From assembly GCA_944472135.2 (NCBI GenBank), contig OX235266.1:17401925-17465924 (forward strand): DNA of 64,000 nt, written 5' to 3'. Of this stretch, positions 38,201-53,200 are shown in pieces; positions within the stretch are counted from its first letter, which is position 1, and each line of letters starts with the position of its first letter. The DNA is from Trichobilharzia regenti. Lineage: Eukaryota > Platyhelminthes > Trematoda > Strigeidida > Schistosomatidae. The position numbers were made by a program, and so were the translations under genes. The notes below the pieces were generated by a model. The model was not told the origin of the DNA. It saw only the letters and a list, made by a program, of their open reading frames with translations, and did not search any database.

Positions 38201-41200
38201 ATAACAGTCCTTTCACAAAAATCAATTAAAATTTTTTCTAATATATTTCTCATTCACTGAAATTCTAGGCAGTCGGCAGAGAGCATAGAAAGGAATACTG
38301 ACTATTCAACTTTGACAATAGAACGGCGACGTCATAGACAATTGAGGCTGTGGTTTACAACAGAAGCAGAAAGACCATTTACACCTAAATATTTTAATAT
38401 ATGTCGTCCAAATTTTATCGATGAACTGAAACGACTGAACGATTCAGAGAATAGTGATACGTATAAACTATTGCATACGAAGAATGATAAACAAACTGGA
38501 AATGGAGCAAAGAATGAAGGGACTGGTGAGAATGCCAACGATGGCGATGGCGATGACGATAGGGAATTATATTTTGATACTCTCTGGTAAGATTCATTGC
38601 TTGATGTTACTTGGCTTTAAATATTTTATCATTATTGCCCCCCTGGATTTTGAGTGGAATAAAAAGGGCTTCAGCGAGACACTTCCAATTCGTTTCTAAC
38701 TGTCTTCTTCACGATTGCCTATTGGCTTTCATTTCATTTTGATATTATCTCAACCCAATGTAACCTTTGTAGCGGCACCTATCTCGCTGCCATCGTCATT
38801 TCCCTACTCGGGTTACACTTGGGGAATAGCCTTAGATGTTCCTGGAAATCTCTGCGATATTGAACTAAGTCTAACCCAGCTTTGTGTTTCGTTAATTGAT
38901 TAGGAAGTACGTCGATGTATCAGTGATAAAATGCTTACCAGTTGCTTACTCTGTCCAGGTCCAATTTCCAATAAATAGAAGCACTCCTTAACCATGAATT
39001 AGTTGTGTTCTCTGTCTGAGCTAGCTGATTTAGTTGTGAAGCTTTCGTCGTATCCCTTCTAGACAGCATATTACTTCAGTACAGGTTTCAGTATAAAATG
39101 GACCTATCTATCTAAATTCTCCATGAATGGTGATGTAATTGTATCCCCCCACTGACAACCACTGTTGTGACTGGTTGTTTGTTAATTACGTCTCCATTGT
39201 CACACAATTTTTTTATTGACTTGGATGGAATTCGAGCTTTCTTGTCGTGTGATTCGCTTTTTATTAGCTGGTAAATTTGGTTTATAGTAATTAGTGTGTT
39301 TGTTAATTGCTGGCCGGCTCACTTGAATGCCAGGCTTCTAGAAATTACCCGGCATTCCTTTCGGTGTTTCAAATATTTAAAACTTCTGCATTATTCCAAT
39401 CATCAAATTGATTTCCATAATTATCTACATGCATCAGTATGGAAGACTATATATATCATGTCTTTTTACAACCAATTTGTGTTCTTCGATTCTGATTCGA
39501 AGGTGACACCCACTTTGACAGATGTAATCTCTTTGATTTGACACTAGTAACTAGTGTGATGTGTCTAGTCCTCTCATTGGTGCAGACTGAATTCCAACCA
39601 TTGGGTGACGTGGGTTCGAGTCTCAGACAGGACATGAGTTCCTTCAAGTTTGCAGATACGCTTTGCTGATAAGTGCCAACTAGTACGAAATCCAGGTCCA
39701 AGGCTTCCTCTGACCGATTGCCTCCAAACATCTAATATCATGAGATGTAGTCTCTGTAACACTTCATACAGTTTATTTTATAAATGGTATTCATTTTATC
39801 TTCGTTTTCTGTTGGATGGGTCTTTTGGTTTGCACAATATCGATGAATGAAGTGACTGTGATGGCTGGCTTGTGTGCTATATATATATTTGAAACGGTCT
39901 TAATATTCGAGCTGTTATTTCAGAGGTATTTTTTATAAATGGTAGAATGAATATTCTTGTGGTCTTTGATATCGGCTTGTTGTTGTTGGTGTTATGACCC
40001 AAGTTTAAACGCTTTTTGATGAAAATGTGAGGATATGAGTTATCTTTAAAGACAGCTGGTAGGTGTTTTCCCTCCAGTCTCTTCAATACCGGAGTGCTAC
40101 AGTGTGTTGAAACAATGTCTGCACACAGTTTCTTTTGTGGGGTAATTGGGTTATTGCTATTATAACTGAATATTTAGTCTGTGTGCGTTGATTGTCTATA
40201 TAATTATGTTTCTAAATTCTCTGTGTTAATTAATTCTCTCGTGAATTTATTATTATTATTGCTCCCTTGGGTTCCTAGTGGAACATAGGGCTTCAACTGC
40301 ACGTCTCCATTTTCTTCTGTCTTCCGCTATACTTTTCGCCTGCATCCACGTTAATCCATATTCTTTCAACTTCTCTTCACACGATCTCCTCCATGTCACC
40401 CTTGGACGTCCCACACGCCGCTTCCCTTTCGGGTTCCACTCGAGGGCTTGGCGCGCGATGTCACCCAGCGGTCTCCTCAGCGAGTGTGCGATCCATCTCC
40501 ACTTTCTCCTGCATACTCTCGTGAATTTAATGTCTTCATATATATATCGTTTATTAATTTATGAGTTTATTCCAAATCATTCCTTTTAATTATTACAAAT
40601 GTATCATTAACGTAATGTACCAAGGTTTTTGGTTTAATTATGCCTTCATAGGGCTATTAATTCTAGCCTTTTCATAACGGTTTCAGAGGAGAAAACAGCA
40701 AATATGCAGTCAGGGAGTTCCTAGACGCCTGGTACTCAAGTGAGCCGGCCAACAGTTGACAAACACACTAATTACTATAAACCAAATTTACCAGTTAATA
40801 AAAAGTAAGTTAGCACATGACAAGAAAGTTCGAATTCCATCCAAGTCAATAAAATTATGATGATCAATAGAGACGTAGATTAACAAACAACCAGTCACAA
40901 CAGTGGTTGTCAGTGGGGGGATACAATTACATCACCATTCATGGAGAATTTAGATAGATAGGTCCATTTTATACTGAAACCTGTACTGAAGTAATATGTT
41001 GTCTAGAAGGGATACGACGAAAGCTTCACAATTAAATCATCAACCAGTAGCTCAGAGAAAACAAATAATTTGATAGCATCCACCTACCTGAGCTAGAGAT
41101 CTTCTTCTTTACCCCATAACCTTGCTGAGTTATTATTGTTTCTGAATGTACATTATCCCATATTGATTTTTATTCAAATGTCTAATCATCAGTTTTCACT

Positions 41201-44200
41201 CATGTGTGTAAATGAAGTAAAAAGTTGTATGAGTAACTTGATATGATTATGAGCAATAGTTTGTGCTGGAAACGTCACCAGTTAATATTACTGTATAACA
41301 ATACTGTGTGATTTATCAAGATAAAATCTACCGTATTCAAATGATCTTGCCCATGTAGGTGAAGATGCTCACAGTATGTAGAAATTTCTAAAACATATCG
41401 AATGGAAATCTCGGCATGTTTGGGATAAGATTTTCTCCTGTCAAATGCATGAATTTTCTACAGGGCTGGCCTGCATCAATTTCTAGTTTATGAATAAGCA
41501 GTGAACTGATTCAGCATGTCGATCGCTTCTTTGCTTAAGCAGTTGTATTAGTCTTAATGGGTTGAATTCCGACGTATGGTATTAGCCAAGATGCCTCATT
41601 TTCACGAATGCTATCTATCAAAGAACGAGTTTTAAATATGTCTAGTAGTAATGAGGTTGGGTGTACACTGTTAGATCTGCATACCACATACGAAACATTT
41701 GAAGATTTCTGTTCAAAGTGTTCAGAAGATTCTGCCTTTTATCGACGTCTTCACTCACGGGGAAAACATCATCCGCACACTGTAACTCAGTAACACTGTA
41801 CCTTGGCAACAAGTCAATTCCTAAGTTGCTAAAGTCAGTGAGGATTAATTCTAATAGTACATGCATGGTGATGAACACCAATGGTAGTCACCGATTCACA
41901 TGACAACTCTCCATGAGCTCTTACGTGACTTTTTAAGTTCAAGTTGAATGCCTTGATTCCTGCGACATACTTTCTCGGCACTCCCCCCACGGTCAAATAC
42001 TACCACAACACTTCTTTGGCTTTAGGTCAGGAAAATTGGCGACTGTTGGACGCCGATAAGAATGCCTAATTTCCGAAATCGGTCACAGGGTGAATGTGTG
42101 ATAAACATACTCTCTTCTTGGCCAAAAGCCTGGTTTGCTTTCTTGAGTCCTGTTTCTCTAGAGCACCATTTATTCTACGCATGATTACTCAAGCTAGAAC
42201 TTAAGATAGTATATTAGTCAAGCTAATCCCTTTATAATAATCACAAGAAGATTTGTCTCCTTTCTTATAAACCGGGATAACCAGTGACTTACACCAGTCT
42301 AAGGGGACGATTTATGATTCCCAGACACTAACTAATATCCTAGTTAACCTAGGCAACAGTTCGTTACCAACGTTCTTGAAACCCTCTGGAGTCAGTCATT
42401 CCATCGGGTCCTATTGCTTTACTCCGTTTCAGACTAGAGACGGTTTTTATAACCCCAAGTACAGATGGTTAACCGATATCTATATACCATTCAGGTAGGT
42501 TTTGGGTGCTACACAAGTTGGAGTAGTCCAGTAGTCCCATGTCTTAGCGATTTCTAAAAGAATATTTCGTCTGACTTTCTACATTAAGAAGTTAAGGCAC
42601 TCAGGCATAACCCAACCTCTCCTCTTACAATTTGTCAACTCGCGTATTTTACCTATTCTCCTTTACTCTTCACCCTTATTCCTTCCTGGATTGCTTAAAA
42701 AAGACTATGTCATACTTCGAAGAACTCTGAAGACTGTCAGTAGGACGAGTGGGGGTATCCAAGTGGGCCATGTCGTTGAAATTGTCACTGATAGGCACTT
42801 GATGTCATGCAACAAATTTGCTAAAGGAATTTTGTCAGACTGTGAGAACCCACAGCTTCTATCCTGTGTCTATCCTCGGGTAAAATAAGAAGTTTTTTCA
42901 GAAGACTTTATGCACGCACATGTCTAAGTATAAAAATTCCACTGTACCATATTTGGCGGCACGTATTTTATGTGATGAAAATAGTGTTAGGCATGAACTA
43001 ACCAACTAACCTTCTTTGCACTACTAAATAAACCATTTCTTCCGCCCTTACAGTACCAAACTTGATTGTTATTGTATTTCTTACATTTATAATCCTCTCA
43101 ATTTCTTGTTTTTGTTTATTTTTTCATAAGTGTGAACATCATTTAAACTGTGTTGTGTAACTGTTTATCTCATATTTCCCCTCACTATACAACATCAACA
43201 GAACATTAGATTCAATAATCTATAGTAACATGCTAAAATTTCCAAACTGAATCGACAATACTGTTTGAAACGAACTCACTGTTATTATTATTACTATTAT
43301 TATTATTATTATTATTATATTTAATACTCTCAATTCATGCTTCGAATATTTTTGACTTTATATCGTAAATGTGGACAAATTCCTCTGGTTAATTTTGTTT
43401 TAATTTTATTTATATTTTAAGTAAATCAGATGCAGTATTGTGACAAATGCTGAGAATTCCATTCTGTATTATAAGTACTGTTTTTGGATTAGCTGTCTTT
43501 GATCATGGGTGTCTGCGTTCTAACTTCCGTGTGAAGTGGTATAATAATGTGAGTAATATTGACGTTAGGTTTCGGTCGAGTGCTAGGTAAGGAGGGGAAA
43601 TCAATCGACGAGGATGTGAATTTAATTCGACTGAGATGGTTAAAACATGTGTTACATATGCCTAGTCATCACCTTCCTCGACGAGCAATGTTAGCTGATA
43701 TAGGGTCAGGCTGGAAAAGAGCTAGCGGCGGTCAAACCAAAACATGGCTTCATCAGTCAATGAAATCCACAACAGTTAGATTAAGCCACATAAGAAGATG
43801 TAGACTTCGTGACTGGTTGAGGTCCGCGGGACGTTAAAAACGAATGGTTGGAAACAATTGGTGACATGGCTCAAACTCATCGTTCTCAATGGCTGGCGCA
43901 GATGCATCCACTCCTTGTGACTTATGATCTCCAATGAAACTATATTGTTCTTCGTTATTACTATTCCTTTGTCTTACACCTCTGTTTACTGTCTCTCTAT
44001 TATGCATTTCTTCTACTTTCTTGTCTTGCTTTGTGTGCTACATGGAGTGTGGTGACTTGAACTTCGGCACATAGGTGCAAAGTTCTGTGTCGAAAACAGA
44101 CAGACAGACTGTTTTTGGAATAAAATGGATTACTAATATTATCATCGCTTGTGTCCTCTCTATATTTATCTTAAACGCTGTCTTGGTTACCATGTCTGTC

Positions 44201-47200
44201 AACTTGTTGGTTTTCATCTGTAGATCTTTGAGTATCTTAGATACTGACGTATAAATCACCCTTGATGTATAGATCTTCTAGGACCCTTTGGTCGATAGTT
44301 CCTCTAATATGCATATTTTTATTTAGCCATGGTCATTAGAAAACGTTGACATGTCAATCTAGATATCATTTTCAATAAAAGCTGTTAAAAGCCTTAATTC
44401 TCTTACAATCTACACCAATCAGTTATCCATCATTTTTCGTGGATTTTATCAGTTTTATTATTATTTTTTTTGTAATTACTTTTTTAGTGAACTTATATAT
44501 ATGCAGCTGTGTTGTGTTCTATGGTTAATGGAACAGATGTATACCTCAGGAAACTCTCAAGAAACTGATCCAAACTGGAGGCCAATATCTGCAAGTTGGA
44601 AATTCAAGTTAGACTAAAGCTTTTTTTAACCTTTATTTTCTATAGTTAGTGTGTAAGGGTTAGTTTTGTTTCTACGAGTTGATCACGGATTGATATCAGT
44701 TAGAGAGCCATTGAAAGCCTTTATGTTATATTTTATGTCATTATTATTATTATTATTGTTTCTTTTAATTCCTAGAAGAAAATAGGGCTTCAGCCCCTTG
44801 TCTCCATTGCGTTCGGTTCTCCGCAGACGTTTTCACCTGACTGCACATCTGCCAACATGCTTTCATCTCCTATTCGCATCACCTCCTCCATATTGTCAGC
44901 CTCGAACTGACGACCACCAACTGACTCACCGTTTCCCATTCAGATGCCACTCGAGCAATGGCCTGCCGTGTGGTGTCACTCGCCTGATGGTTAGTTTCCT
45001 CAGAGTATGGCCACAATCCAATCCACCTCGATTTCTTCCTGCATATTTGTTGCGCAATTGGTTCCTACTGTGTTGGGTTGATTCGTTGATTGTCAGAGAT
45101 CCATCCCTGTTGCTGATGTTCTCCAACAGACCATCCAATACTGAATAATATTGAGTGAAAACAGTTGTTGATGAGGGTTTGTAGTCTGTCCGAAGTTCCC
45201 TTCGTGACACAGAGCAGCGCCAAGTCTCTGATCCGCATTATAAGTAGCACTGACTTCACATTGGAGTTGAAAATCTGGATCTTACTTTCTTACATTCTGA
45301 GTGTTGAGTGTGTTGATCTTTACACAGACTTGAGAGCGATGAAAGCTTGCCTTGCTTTCTCGATCCTCACTTTGATATCCTTATCAGTTCAGTCCGCCTG
45401 TAGTTGGAACGATGCTTTATGTCAGTGCTACTCAATAAATAAACCGCTTTACGTGTTTGGTGAATATAAGTATGATTGTACAGTGTTAATGTAGTTTTTC
45501 TTAGAGTTCTATTTGTCGTGTTAAATGGTGTAATATGGTGAGCAATAATGAGGCTAGACATGGAGTCCTATGTAAGCTGGGTCAGTTAGTCGATCAGGCT
45601 GTGAAACTACAATGGTTTACATGGCTAGAATATGTGTTACGCCTGCCGAGTAACCATTTCCCTCCTCATGGTAAAATGTTAACTGACATAGGATTAAGTT
45701 GGAAGGGGGTTAGGCATGGACAAATGAAAACTTTGAGTCACTTCATGAAATTTTCATTAGTTGGTTTGAGCCAGCCATCTAGGGAGGTGTAAACTGTTCC
45801 GCTGGGGTCATTGGGATGCTAAGCACTAATGTCTGGAGACTATTCATTATATAGTTCAAAATTGTTCTGAATTGTGTAGATCCGTTAACTGTTTGTGTGA
45901 ATTGTGTTTTCTTAAGATTTAATTTGTAGGGATCAGATTTATTTTAAGTTTGGCCACGAGTTGGTATCGGTTAGACAACTGCCAAAAAAAACTAGAGAGT
46001 GCTAGACATCGGTTTCGTTCTAGCCTGGGACTCATCATCAGGAATAAAAGTGATCTTGACGAACTCATCAGGTTACACTGTGCTCGTAGAGAATAAGTTA
46101 AGCATAAAATAAATTGATACGGTTCCATGCTCTGACCTATCTTAGTTGGAGAAAAATGTTTCGTCTAGCCTTCTACATTAAGAAGTTAAGACAATCACTG
46201 AGGTATTACTCAACCTCTACTTTTACAACTTGTTAACTCACGCATCTTGTCTGTTGTGCTTTACTGCTTGAGCTATTGAAAAAAGGATTAGTTTATTTTG
46301 AACAGGGTATTGAAGGTTGTCAGTGGAGCGAGTGGTGTGCAACCCAGTAAGCTCATTACTATTGCAGTCGATAGATACCTGAATTCATGTGAGAAATGGG
46401 TGAGCTAATGTAATGTAACGAATAAAAGACTATAGGTTTGCATGAATGAATTCGATAAATGATATTAGAATGATTGTTAGGGTTAGTTGAAGGATTTCAT
46501 CACAAGCTGACATCAGTCAGAGAACCATTGGAAAAACAGCCGGTAGTACTGGACAGCCGTTTCGTCCTAGTTTGGGACTCCTCGGCAGTGCGCACACACG
46601 GTGCGGGGTTCGAACTCAGGACGTTCCGGTTACTAGGCGAGCTCGTAGACCATTAAGCCTAACCCGTCAAATTCTCTGATGGTGTTCTCGTGGCTTTTGT
46701 TGCCAGATGCGCCAAGGGCTATGGGAGAGTACGTGACCTAATGGTTACGTGCAAGGTTTGAAGAAGACTGTATGCTATATGTATGAGCCTCGCCCAGATA
46801 GTGTTTGGCTCAGTGGTCTATGAGCTAGCTCACCTTTTAACCAAAGGTCCTGGGTTCGAACCCCGCACTGTGGGTGAGTACTGCCGAAGAGTCCCAAACC
46901 AGGATGATGAAACAGCTGTCCAGTACTCCTGCGTGGTTCTCTAACTGACGTCAGCTGATGACGAAATACTCCAACCAATCAAACAACAACAAAAAAATCC
47001 CTACAAAACCAATACTTGAAGATTGTCAGGATTAGTTGAGTGATACGAGTCGATCATCCTTCCTTTTTCCTTTGTAAGCCCATAATGAGATATATTCTAG
47101 TATCTGTGTGGAGAGTATTCTCTGTCTATAGCTGATGTACGTTGCTCCACAGGTAAACAAGTGAACTGACAGCTGCACAGAGAGGTGAGTAGACAAGAGC

Positions 47201-50200
47201 ACTTACCTGTAACACAAACGGATCATTCATTAAGAGGCTAGTGTATCCATGCAATAAAATATTAAAGAAGACAAAAGGCATATTTTGAATTCTACTGTGA
47301 GACACTGATAACCGCTTTCACCTAATTAAAATTCAGCTTTTCTTCTCTTTTATTCCTCCGTTACATTACTCCCTATAGTCCGAATAATAATGCGAGTACA
47401 GAAGTGAAGACGTCAAGCGATCAACCAAGTCATCCTGATCAAATTTGGTATAATTTTATTTATGATACAAATAGTAGCAGTAGTAGTGGTAAGCAGATGA
47501 AAATGAAACCACGATTCCGGAATGTAAGTTGATAAAACAAATTCTGATAGGAAGGAACACTTCCTCTTTTTTGTGTATGCATGAGAGAAGGGGTCTTTTG
47601 AGTAAAGTTTAGTCTTCAGTTACTTGTTGAAATTAAATATGAAAAAGGGCTAAAACGAACTAGCTATCCCTGGCTTATCGCGGTGTTCTAACTGATGTCG
47701 CTTAGTGGCCCAAGTTGAAATAATCGAATACTCGAAAACCAACATTAGTGAGACGTCATGACCAACTTTGATTGGAGGTAAAATACTCACTGATGACAAC
47801 GGACGATGCTGTCTGTAGAAAATCCGCTGAATTTTGAACTTGTTGACTATTTGAACCTGACAAGATGGATAAATGATCGATGGACGCCTCTCATGAGCGC
47901 TGAAAGTACTGGCCTCAATCCCTGGTGGATGGGTCGTGTATACAAACTTCTGGGAAGTCCTAAACAAGGATGAAACGACTTTCCAGTATTTTCTGGTTTT
48001 TACTGGTTCACCAAATGATTTTGTTTTCTTTTTTGATCTGATTTAGGATCTGTTGACGGTGGAGGTAATCGGCCACAAGAAGCCTTGCCTGACCTAGATT
48101 TCCAGCTAGTAGACACTCGCAAGTCAGCAAGGCTTGTCTGTAACCTCATATCCCTTCTGAGTGAGGATCTGTCAGATCCCTGCAAATTAACACTCAGCGA
48201 ATGAAGTTGAGGCAGTAACTCATCTAAGAAGACATTGAGAAGTGGTCGCGTTATGTCATGAATTGGCAGAAGTTAGAATTAATAGGCTGATCATTGGATC
48301 GGGCCCCAGTGGCTTAATGGTGTAGAAGCTTGCTCGCCTTGTAACCAGATAGTCCTTGGGTTCGAACCCCGCAATGTGGGTGCATTCTGCCCAAGAGTCC
48401 CAACCTAGGCTGACAAAACAACTGGCTGTCCAGTATTCCCTGCAGGTTTTCCAGTGTTCCTCTAACTGATGTCAGCTGCTCATGATGAAATCCTCCAACC
48501 AGCTTGTGGGCCACTGCATGATCGCTAAACTATAGTCATATAAATCCTGTACGAAATGGGCAAAGGCTATATGTCAGACCTCTGCACCCCTTTATTACAC
48601 CTGTCCTTGTATCTCATCAGGTAGGACGAGAATCAATATAAAAGATATATGCCGTACTACTAAGTATAGAAATTCTACAATACCCTATTTAGCGCGTACT
48701 TTATGTGACGAAGACTCTGTTAGACGTGAAACTTACAAGTTACTATGTAATTAGCACAGTGAATCGACCCTTTTATCGTTCATCTTTCTGTATTTTATGG
48801 TGTCACACTTTCTATCGTTTAAATCGTTACTCTGCTATTTTATTTTTAGTTGGTATTACTATTATTACTACAATTTTGTACTTTATGCATATTTTTCTGC
48901 GTATGGCACACAGTATTTTGATACGTAGCTGCTATAACAATCGTTTTATTACTATTATGTAATGGGTATTTTTAATTTTTTTTGTCGTTTTTGAGTAAAT
49001 TAGATGCAATATTGTACTGAATGCTGAAAATTCCTTGCTGTATCATGAGTTCTGTTTTTGGAATAAAGCTATTATTATTATTATATCAAACAGAATCCCT
49101 ACAAAACCAATGCATAAAAAATAATAATAAAATACTAGAATCTCCACAAAATTAATATTGATGATTTAGTTTGAGATAGGTTTCTTTAACTGCCAATGAG
49201 AGGTGGTAACGACATCAGTGACAACAGAAAGCCGTTTTTTCCGCAATGTCAATGTCTAAAAGTTAGGGATCATGAATGATCGATTAACTGGATGGCAAAT
49301 TGTTGGCGTCACAAGCTGACGTTCCTGGGCTTTACTACTGAAGAATTCACAGATATTATTCGGGGAATATCTATTCATCATTCAAAAATTCTTAGTTTTA
49401 AAATGACTTTGCAGCCAACATCTGTTAGCCGGACTGAGATCCAGTCGAATGACCCACCAATTCCTACCTCTGCCATCTTACGATCTATAACACAACTCCC
49501 CCCCAGAGGCTAAATAGTCTACAAGTTCACCTTGTAACCGGATGGTCCAGAATTCTATCCAATCTGGGATGGATAATGGACGCATACAGCTGAGAAGTCC
49601 TAAACTGGAAAGAAACAGCTTTCCACTACTGATATAAATCAGTCAAATCCCTTCAAATCAACACATTTAAAATTATGACATATTTCAGAATCTCCACAAA
49701 ACTAACTGACATTGATGAATTGGTTCGAAAGGGATTATTTAACAGTCAGCGAGAGGTTGCGGGCACATTGGCGACGGTAGATATCTGTTTTGTCACACTG
49801 GTAATAGACAGAAGTTAGTGTTCATAAATTAATCGATTTCGACCAGTCGAGTGACTGCATGACAACCTGTTGGTATCAAAAGCAGATGTTTCCGAACTTT
49901 ACTACAACAGAAGTCACAGATAATATTGAAGTGACAGACATTCTTTCAGTACGCCATTAGTTTTGAAATATTTTTATAGCCATCTTCAGTAAGTAAGGAA
50001 AAAAAACCTTTCAAAAGAACCATTCAGTTCACAGCTTTACTTACTCCGAAGATGATGCAGTTAAAAGATCTTGGAAGGAAGTATAAATCTTAGAATGAGT
50101 GAGTTTGATAACGGTTTCGAGTGCAATTTACTATGGTGGCCAGTTCAAGTACCATTTGATAAACCATGAGAAGGCCAGTATAAGTACAGCCACGTTTATT

Positions 50201-53200
50201 AATAATACTATCAAATAAAAAATGCATTATTCTATGAAGTTTTTGTTCGTCATAATAAGCTATGTAGACGGATTATCGGGTGATAAGAATTGTTGTTCGG
50301 TGACATTTCCCAAGATCGTTCTCAATGTCTCAGATACACTCACTCTTGATCATCTGCCAGATCCATTTTTCATTCTTTTACGTCCACATTGGCTTACTGC
50401 AAGTTGGTAAAATAGGGGAGCTTCTGGAGAGTGTTGACCGTGTTTCGAATCCTGATCTAGGACGTTATTGGTGAGAATCTACTGACAAACTCAGATCCAT
50501 TTGATCCTTAGTACTCTCCATACAATCATTCTTCCTCCTCATTTCTTTTAAGTATAGTTCGACTATTGTATTTGTTTTTTAAACCTTTATAACAAAAACA
50601 CTTGCAGGATCTGGACTTCGCCAACGACAGATATGTCTGATTTCCCACAAACCATCAGATAAGCAAGCATTAAAAGCAACAAGTTGGCAGAAGAAGCATC
50701 CAGAGAAGATAGAACTTCAAGTGAACATAGAGAAAACGGAAGTGATGAAGATTACTGGTCAACAGCTACGGCAACACTAACAGACAACAGTCAGCATAAA
50801 TGGGAGAAATCGGAAAGAAGCAACCTCGCTTACCTACCTACCTATCTGAGAAGCGTCGTTCTAAATGGAGGCGGACAGAACTGGTGAAGATATCAAAGAG
50901 AGGATCCGGAAAGCAAGGCAAGCTTTCATTTCTCTCAAGTCTTTGTGGAGGTCAACACTCAGCACTCAGTATGGAAAATAAGATCCGGATTTTCAACTCC
51001 AATGTGAAGTCAGTAATACTTACTATACGGATGAGAGACTTGGCGCTGCATCGTGTCACGAAGGCCACTTCGAACAAACTACACACCTTCATCAGTAGGT
51101 AGCTGTCTTCGCTCAATACTACGCTGAAGATCAGATGACCTACCAGAAAAATCAGCAACAGGGAGAGATCTCTGGCAGTGAGTGAACCAACCCAACCATC
51201 ACAGCAGGAACCGATTGTGCAACAAATATGCAGGAAGAAATGGAGGTGGATTGGATTTTGGTTATACTCTCAGAGAACAAACCATCAAGTAAATGACATC
51301 ACACGCCAGGCCGACGTTCAAGTGGAACCCGACGGAATGGGAAGTGGAGAGTCAGTTGGTCGTCAGTGTGAGGGTGACAACATGGAGTATGTGACTTGAA
51401 GAGGAAATGAAAGCATGTGGGCAAACGTGGAGCCAGGTGATGAAAACGTTGGTGGCAAACCGACCGCAATGGAGACGTTCAGCTGAAGCCTAATTTTCCT
51501 CTAGGAACTGGAGGAGACAATAATAATAACTGTTGCTATGAAATGTTGCACGATTGGAGTTTAGTGCGGATTTCTTAGTTGGAAATTCATGCACCCAGCT
51601 AGTCGTTTAGTTATGCGACGAAAGTTTCTTCCATTGTATGCCTATTCACTTATTCTAAACTGCAGTGATTCCATAAAATCACTTCGATAAATGACATTAA
51701 TTCGAGCATACTACTGATCAATTTATTTGAGTAGTTGGATACTACTCATATCAACCAGTAATGGCTTGTTAGCCAGCTCGAGGGGATCTTAACACTGTAG
51801 GACTGCTGTTTCGCTTGTTTCAGGATGAGATTATCAGTTGTGGCTGGCAAGCACCACTGGTGTATGTGAGTACTATTCAACTACTCATATACATCAATCA
51901 GTTGTATAGAACGTCTTATGTTTATGGCCGCCTTCCTGACTGTTATTTTTAGTTTCAAGCAAATCAGATATTGTGTTGTGAATAGTTTTGGTTTCTAGGG
52001 AGAGTAAGTCTGGTGAAAAAAGGACGATATAGTGAGAAGAAGTGTGCGCAAGAAAGCTACATCACCTGACTGTCAGTATACTCATTTATCAAGCTTCGTG
52101 CCTTTGAAATACAAGCTCAATCTGATAAAGTGCTTGGTCCACAGAGCAAAGGCAATCCGCTCTGATGAATGTCTCAATGAGGAGCTTAACATTATTAAAC
52201 AGTTGATGTGTGAGAACGGTTATCAAGGAGAATTCATTGATAAGAATATGAGTCAAAAGTCAAGGCAGGCCGACACTTCTGAGAAAAGCCCTATCCTCAC
52301 AACTCCAGGTCCTCGGGGATGATAACATCAGTCAGATAAGTAACGCAACGCCTAAGCACAAAGGCGGTTTAAAGAACATTCAATGCCACGGAAGTATGCT
52401 GTGCCGTCAAAACCACCCCTATCTTGCATTCGGGAGCTAAAGATTTATTATTATTATTGTTCCCTTGGGTTCCTAGTGCAACATTGGGCTTCAACTGCAC
52501 GTCTCCACTTGCTTCTGTCTTTTGCTCTACTTTTCACCTGCATCCATGTTAGTTAGTCCATACTGTTTCAACTCCTCTTGACACGATCTCCTCCATGTCA
52601 CCCTTGCACTGACGTCCCACTCGCCGCCTGCTTCCCTTTCGGGTGGCCGAGCGATGGCCGAACGCGCGCGCGATATCGCCCAACGGCGGCTTCCTCAGAC
52701 AGTGTCCAATCCATCTCCACTTTCTCCTGCATATTTGTTGGTTAGAGATTGGTTCTTGTTTTGTTTGACTGCTACTGTGGAGCCAATTGGTTGCATAGGC
52801 CGTATAACTAGGCATGTTTATCGTCGGATTTTCAAACTCCATCCTGTGTGGTTGGTTAAGTAAAGGACACAAATAATCCATCCGTAGCGCTATTCACTCT
52901 CATCTTGTGGATACAGAACGCAAGATTGATGTAAACGAGGCTGCCTTCAAAGTTATCTACCGTAGACGAATCAATTTTAACTTCACGTTAAGAGTTCGTT
53001 TACTACATTTTTGCTGAGGCTGGCTGTTAGGATACACATTAAGAGACCTAACTCAAGTATCCAAAAGAAGGTGGTTAGTTCGGACATTGTCTTGACCTTG
53101 ATTGTCGATCAAGGTTTTAATGATCCTGGGAACGTAGAGGAATAAAACAAATATGTACGTAGTATGATTAGAATTCACCCAACGAAATGAACTCAATCAA

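Noticed and set aside
50222..50410. Possible extra exon between exons 13 and 14
   Set aside because: No acceptor/donor combination keeps phase 0 to phase 0, and exons 13 and 14 already join in frame.
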